DNA from: JAIPEI01 sp964443135
GTDB lineage: Bacteria; Desulfobacterota; DSM-4660; Desulfatiglandales; HGW-15
Direction of reading: 5' to 3'
Assembly (NCBI GenBank): GCA_964443135.1
Contig: CAYUBQ010000020.1
Coordinates: 1 to 64,000 of the forward strand
DNA length: 64,000 bases
Part shown: positions 61,555 to 64,000 of the stretch, piece after piece
Layout: each line of letters starts with the position of its first letter
Position numbering within the stretch: the stretch's first letter is position 1
Notes under the pieces: generated by a model
Told to the model about the DNA's origin: nothing
Database searches by the model: none
What the model saw: only the letters and a program-made list of their open reading frames with translations
Program-made: the position numbers and the translations under genes

Positions 61555-63168
61555 CTACCATACCATCCGCTCCCTCATGGGAAACTCGGCTGTCACGGTG
61601 GTCCCTTTTCCCGGGGAGGACTCCACGCGCAGCTCCCCGCCGACATTGACCGCTCGCTCCCGCATGATCAAGAGGCCGAACGAGTTACGCATCCCCGGTT
61701 CTAACACGAAACCGCACCCGTCGTCCTCGATGCTGAGAAACAGCTTGTCCTCCCGGTCCAGGAGGCTGAGGTGGATCCTGTCGCACCCCGCGTGCGTGAT
61801 CGCGTTGATCACGGCCTCCTGCGCGATGCGGAAGATCGCGATCTCCAGCTCGCGATCGAGGGCTGCCGGCACCCCTTGGAAGAAGAAGTCGATGCCGGGT
61901 CTTCCCGTCTGCATTCCATCACCGAGGGTTCTGAGGGCGGCCACCAGTCCGAGCACGTCCAGGGTCGTGGGGTGGAGCCGACGGCTGGATTCCCGGAGGG
62001 ACCCGATGACCTTCTGGAGGGACTGCATGACGGGGCCGAGCCTCTTGGACAGGGGCGGGTCGCTGAGCCTCAGGTCTCTCTGGAGGTTCTCCAGCTCCAT
62101 CTTGGCCCCGACGATTTGCTGCCCTACGTCGTCGTGGAGCATCAGGGACAGGTTGCGCCGGTCCTCTTCCAGGAGATCCACGAGCCGTTTGGCTAGGAAG
62201 CGTCTCTGCTCTGACTCGGCTGCGAGCTCCTTGGTCCTCTGATCGACCCGATCCTCGAGCTCGTTCCGATAGCCTTGGAGCTCCTTCATCAACCGCTTCC
62301 GCTCGGTTATGTCCTCCACCGAGCCGATGCCCAGCTCCGGGCTCTGCATGGCCGCGGTCAGGCGCACCCAGACGATCCGACCGTCCTTTCCGAACCATCG
62401 CTCCTCGACGGAGTAATGCTCGATCCGGCCCTCGATCAGCCGCCCCATCCGGCGCAGGTCATTTTCCAAATCCTCCGGGTGGGTCAATGCACGGACGTGC
62501 TTTCCGCAAAGCTCCTCCTTGCTGTACCCCAGCATGTCGCACAGCCTCTGGTTGGCACGGACGACGACCCCGTCTGGAGAGAAGTAGATCATTCCCGCAG
62601 CCGCATTTTCGAAGCTCTGAAACAGGGCCTCTTCCGATCTCTTAAACTCCGATATGTCGACGAGGCTCACGTGCCACTGTCTCGGATCCCCGTTCTCATC
62701 GACTTCGATCGCGGCCTCTGCCTGGACGTGAACCACGCCCTCCGGGCCCCGGATCCTGAGCTCGACCGGGCCCGGTCTTTCCCGGGATGCGATCCGGTTC
62801 AGGTGGTCGTAGAAAGCGGAAATATCCTCCTTGGCGATGAAGCTGGAAAGCGGCCTCCCCACCATCTCATGCTCGACCCCCACGAACCCACGGGCCGCGG
62901 TGTTGGCTTTCTCGATCATGCCCTTCGGATTCAGGCTGACGTACCCTACGGGTGCGGACTCGTAGAGATCCGCGAGCTCGGCCTGGGCGCTCCGCAACTC
63001 CTGATTCTGGAGCTCCAGCTCCAGCTGGTGGACCTCGAGCTCGTGGACCAGGACCAGCAGATCGGGGTGATCGACATCCAGCCCCTGGCTCTCCCTCTCT
63101 GCCAGGAGCTTCTCAGCATGTTCCCGCAGCGCACGGAACTTGTTTCTCGATGGCGTTGTGTCGCTCAT
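61555..63168 (-). CDS. PAS-domain sensor histidine kinase of the HisKA_3/NarX type
   Basis: A 537-residue soluble kinase from ATG 63168. An N-terminal coiled coil (residues about 8-60) is followed by two PAS domains with PAC extensions (about 70-180 and 190-310), a second coiled coil, then the HisKA_3 dimerisation region with the phospho-acceptor His in LSLMLHDDVGQQIVGAKMELE and the ATPase domain with AVINAITHAG, LSIEDDGCGFV and GLLIMRERAVNVGGEL. This type usually works with a NarL-like response regulator, but none is present here. Confidence 0.9.
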   Translation of the reverse strand: MSDTTPSRNKFRALREHAEKLLAERESQGLDVDHPDLLVLVHELEVHQLELELQNQELRSAQAELADLYESAPVGYVSLNPKGMIEKANTAARGFVGVEHEMVGRPLSSFIAKEDISAFYDHLNRIASRERPGPVELRIRGPEGVVHVQAEAAIEVDENGDPRQWHVSLVDISEFKRSEEALFQSFENAAAGMIYFSPDGVVVRANQRLCDMLGYSKEELCGKHVRALTHPEDLENDLRRMGRLIEGRIEHYSVEERWFGKDGRIVWVRLTAAMQSPELGIGSVEDITERKRLMKELQGYRNELEDRVDQRTKELAAESEQRRFLAKRLVDLLEEDRRNLSLMLHDDVGQQIVGAKMELENLQRDLRLSDPPLSKRLGPVMQSLQKVIGSLRESSRRLHPTTLDVLGLVAALRTLGDGMQTGRPGIDFFFQGVPAALDRELEIAIFRIAQEAVINAITHAGCDRIHLSLLDREDKLFLSIEDDGCGFVLEPGMRNSFGLLIMRERAVNVGGELRVESSPGKGTTVTAEFPMRERMVW

Positions 63169-64000
63169 GACCCTGCCTGCGAATGGGTTCGAGGGGTATC
63201 GAGGCATTTTACTGCAAAGAGAGGGAGGAGAGACGGGGTGCGGCCCCCATCGATAGCAAACACGGGTCTCAAGGGCTTGAGCGTTCAGTCGCCGAACATC
63301 GACAGGAATCCTCCCGGCCGGACCGGCAGGGGGGTGGTTTCCGGCAGGCCGGGAAGAGGGTATGTACTGTCATGCTGAACCGATTTGAGGTGGTTGTCAA
63401 GGGGGTGATTTCGAGACGAGCAGGCATCAAAAAATGAGAGAGGTGGCTGTTAATGCTGGTCAATCTCCTGATATCCCCATCTCACGAAAAAATGCCCGCG
63501 CTGCGGCAGGGATCCCCGACCACTGTGCGCCCCCGTGAACGCCCCGGAGAAGACGGCCTCCGGAAGGGCCTTCAGCCGGGTTGCCGTGCCGCGTATCCCA
63601 GGGTGCGAAGACCAGGCGCGAGAGGGTGATGAACCCGCCGGAGCAGACCAGGAGCAGGGTGGTGGTCACGGTGCCCACCCACGGCCCGGCCCACGCGAAG
63701 GCCCCAGCCCAGGAGCGCCGTGGGTCCGATCCCGTGGCGCTGCTCGACCGCCTCGTGCATGCCGGCCGCCACTCGAATAGAGCGCATGCATTTCCAGAGG
63801 ATTCGATGTGGATTATGAGCAGCGTTGGCAGGAGGGAAAATATGTTTATGTGGGGATGTCTTTATGTATATTTTACAGATGATTGAATAAATAAGTTAAA
63901 GCAAGTTATGGCATTTGGGGATACGTCATGGCGTTGCTCTGCGGACCGGTCGGAATCCTGATGGCGTTGCAAAAAGCCCTGGACCTCGAGATCTGCCTTC
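63169..64000. other. Gene-poor region at the right edge
   Basis: No convincing complete gene was found in these 832 bases. On the minus strand 63460-63790 encodes a membrane-protein-like stretch (VGTVTTTLLLVCSGGFITLS), but only across frames and without a credible start, so it may be a decayed gene. Bases 63800-63930 are AT-rich. An ATG at 63928 opens a frame that leaves the window after 24 codons and cannot be judged. Confidence 0.5.
63957..63998 (-). repeat. Dispersed intergenic repeat, copy C
   Basis: Minus-strand copy of the 42-base repeat, reading AGGCAGATCTCGAGG followed by TCCAGGGCTTTTTGC and CATCAGG. It matches copy A at 33 and copy B at 29 of 42 positions without gaps. Confidence 0.55.

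Overview
The window is a high-G+C (roughly two thirds by eye) bacterial chromosome segment, gene-dense, with about 55 protein genes, one tRNA gene and one assembly gap. The gene set points to a Gram-negative respiratory anaerobe of Desulfobacterota type: an eight-heme c-type cytochrome, a tungsten aldehyde:ferredoxin oxidoreductase, a B12-dependent methylmalonyl-CoA branch, TRAP and BCCT transporters, a twin-arginine substrate, lipoproteins and a PEP-CTERM protein. This taxonomic reading is inference from gene content and gene order. A 55-bp duplication around a run of 100 N suggests a draft or metagenome assembly.

Layout. 1-18.4 kb is mixed metabolism: the end of a TRAP small permease, a PNPOx-like flavoprotein and HAD phosphatase pair, a riboflavin-kinase-like fusion, a Cys-rich miniprotein, an adenine-deaminase-like amidohydrolase, a LUD protein, the aldehyde oxidoreductase / sulfur-carrier-like protein / octaheme cytochrome group, a NERD-type helicase and MFS transporter, a B3/B4-domain and molybdenum-cofactor-carrier pair, and envelope proteins. 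18.5-22.5 kb is a plus-strand run with a FecR protein, an FGE-like protein and phosphoglycerate mutase. 22.5-24.6 kb holds a BCCT transporter and a small soluble protein.

24.9-26.3 kb is a small foreign insertion next to tRNA-Val(CAC). It is bounded by a 34-bp perfect repeat of the tRNA 3' part and carries a type I methylase tail followed by rhuM. 26.4-34.6 kb is a minus-strand housekeeping series: rpoZ, dnaJ, dksA-like, a DHH-CBS-nucleotidyltransferase fusion, trpS, scpA, scpB and rluB. scpB and rluB overlap by 218 nt in different frames.

34.7-47 kb holds comM/yifB, an SGNH-hydrolase gene followed by a frameshifted small gene, a GNAT protein, a three-subunit molybdenum hydroxylase, penicillin-binding protein 1A and an orphan GAF sensor kinase. 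47-58.7 kb is an aminotransferase facing a plus-strand acyl-CoA series: two thiolases, enoyl-CoA hydratase, acyl-CoA dehydrogenase, both methylmalonyl-CoA mutase subunits, MeaB, a small membrane protein, an XRE-cupin regulator and a second acyl-CoA dehydrogenase. Together these can carry fatty or branched-chain acyl-CoA oxidation into the propionyl-CoA/methylmalonyl-CoA branch.

58.7-64 kb holds an RsmB-type rRNA methyltransferase interrupted by the N run, a separate PUA-like protein, a PEP-CTERM protein, a PAS sensor kinase and a gene-poor AT-richer end. A dispersed repeat of about 42 bp occurs three times between genes. I saw no CRISPR array, prophage or transposase.
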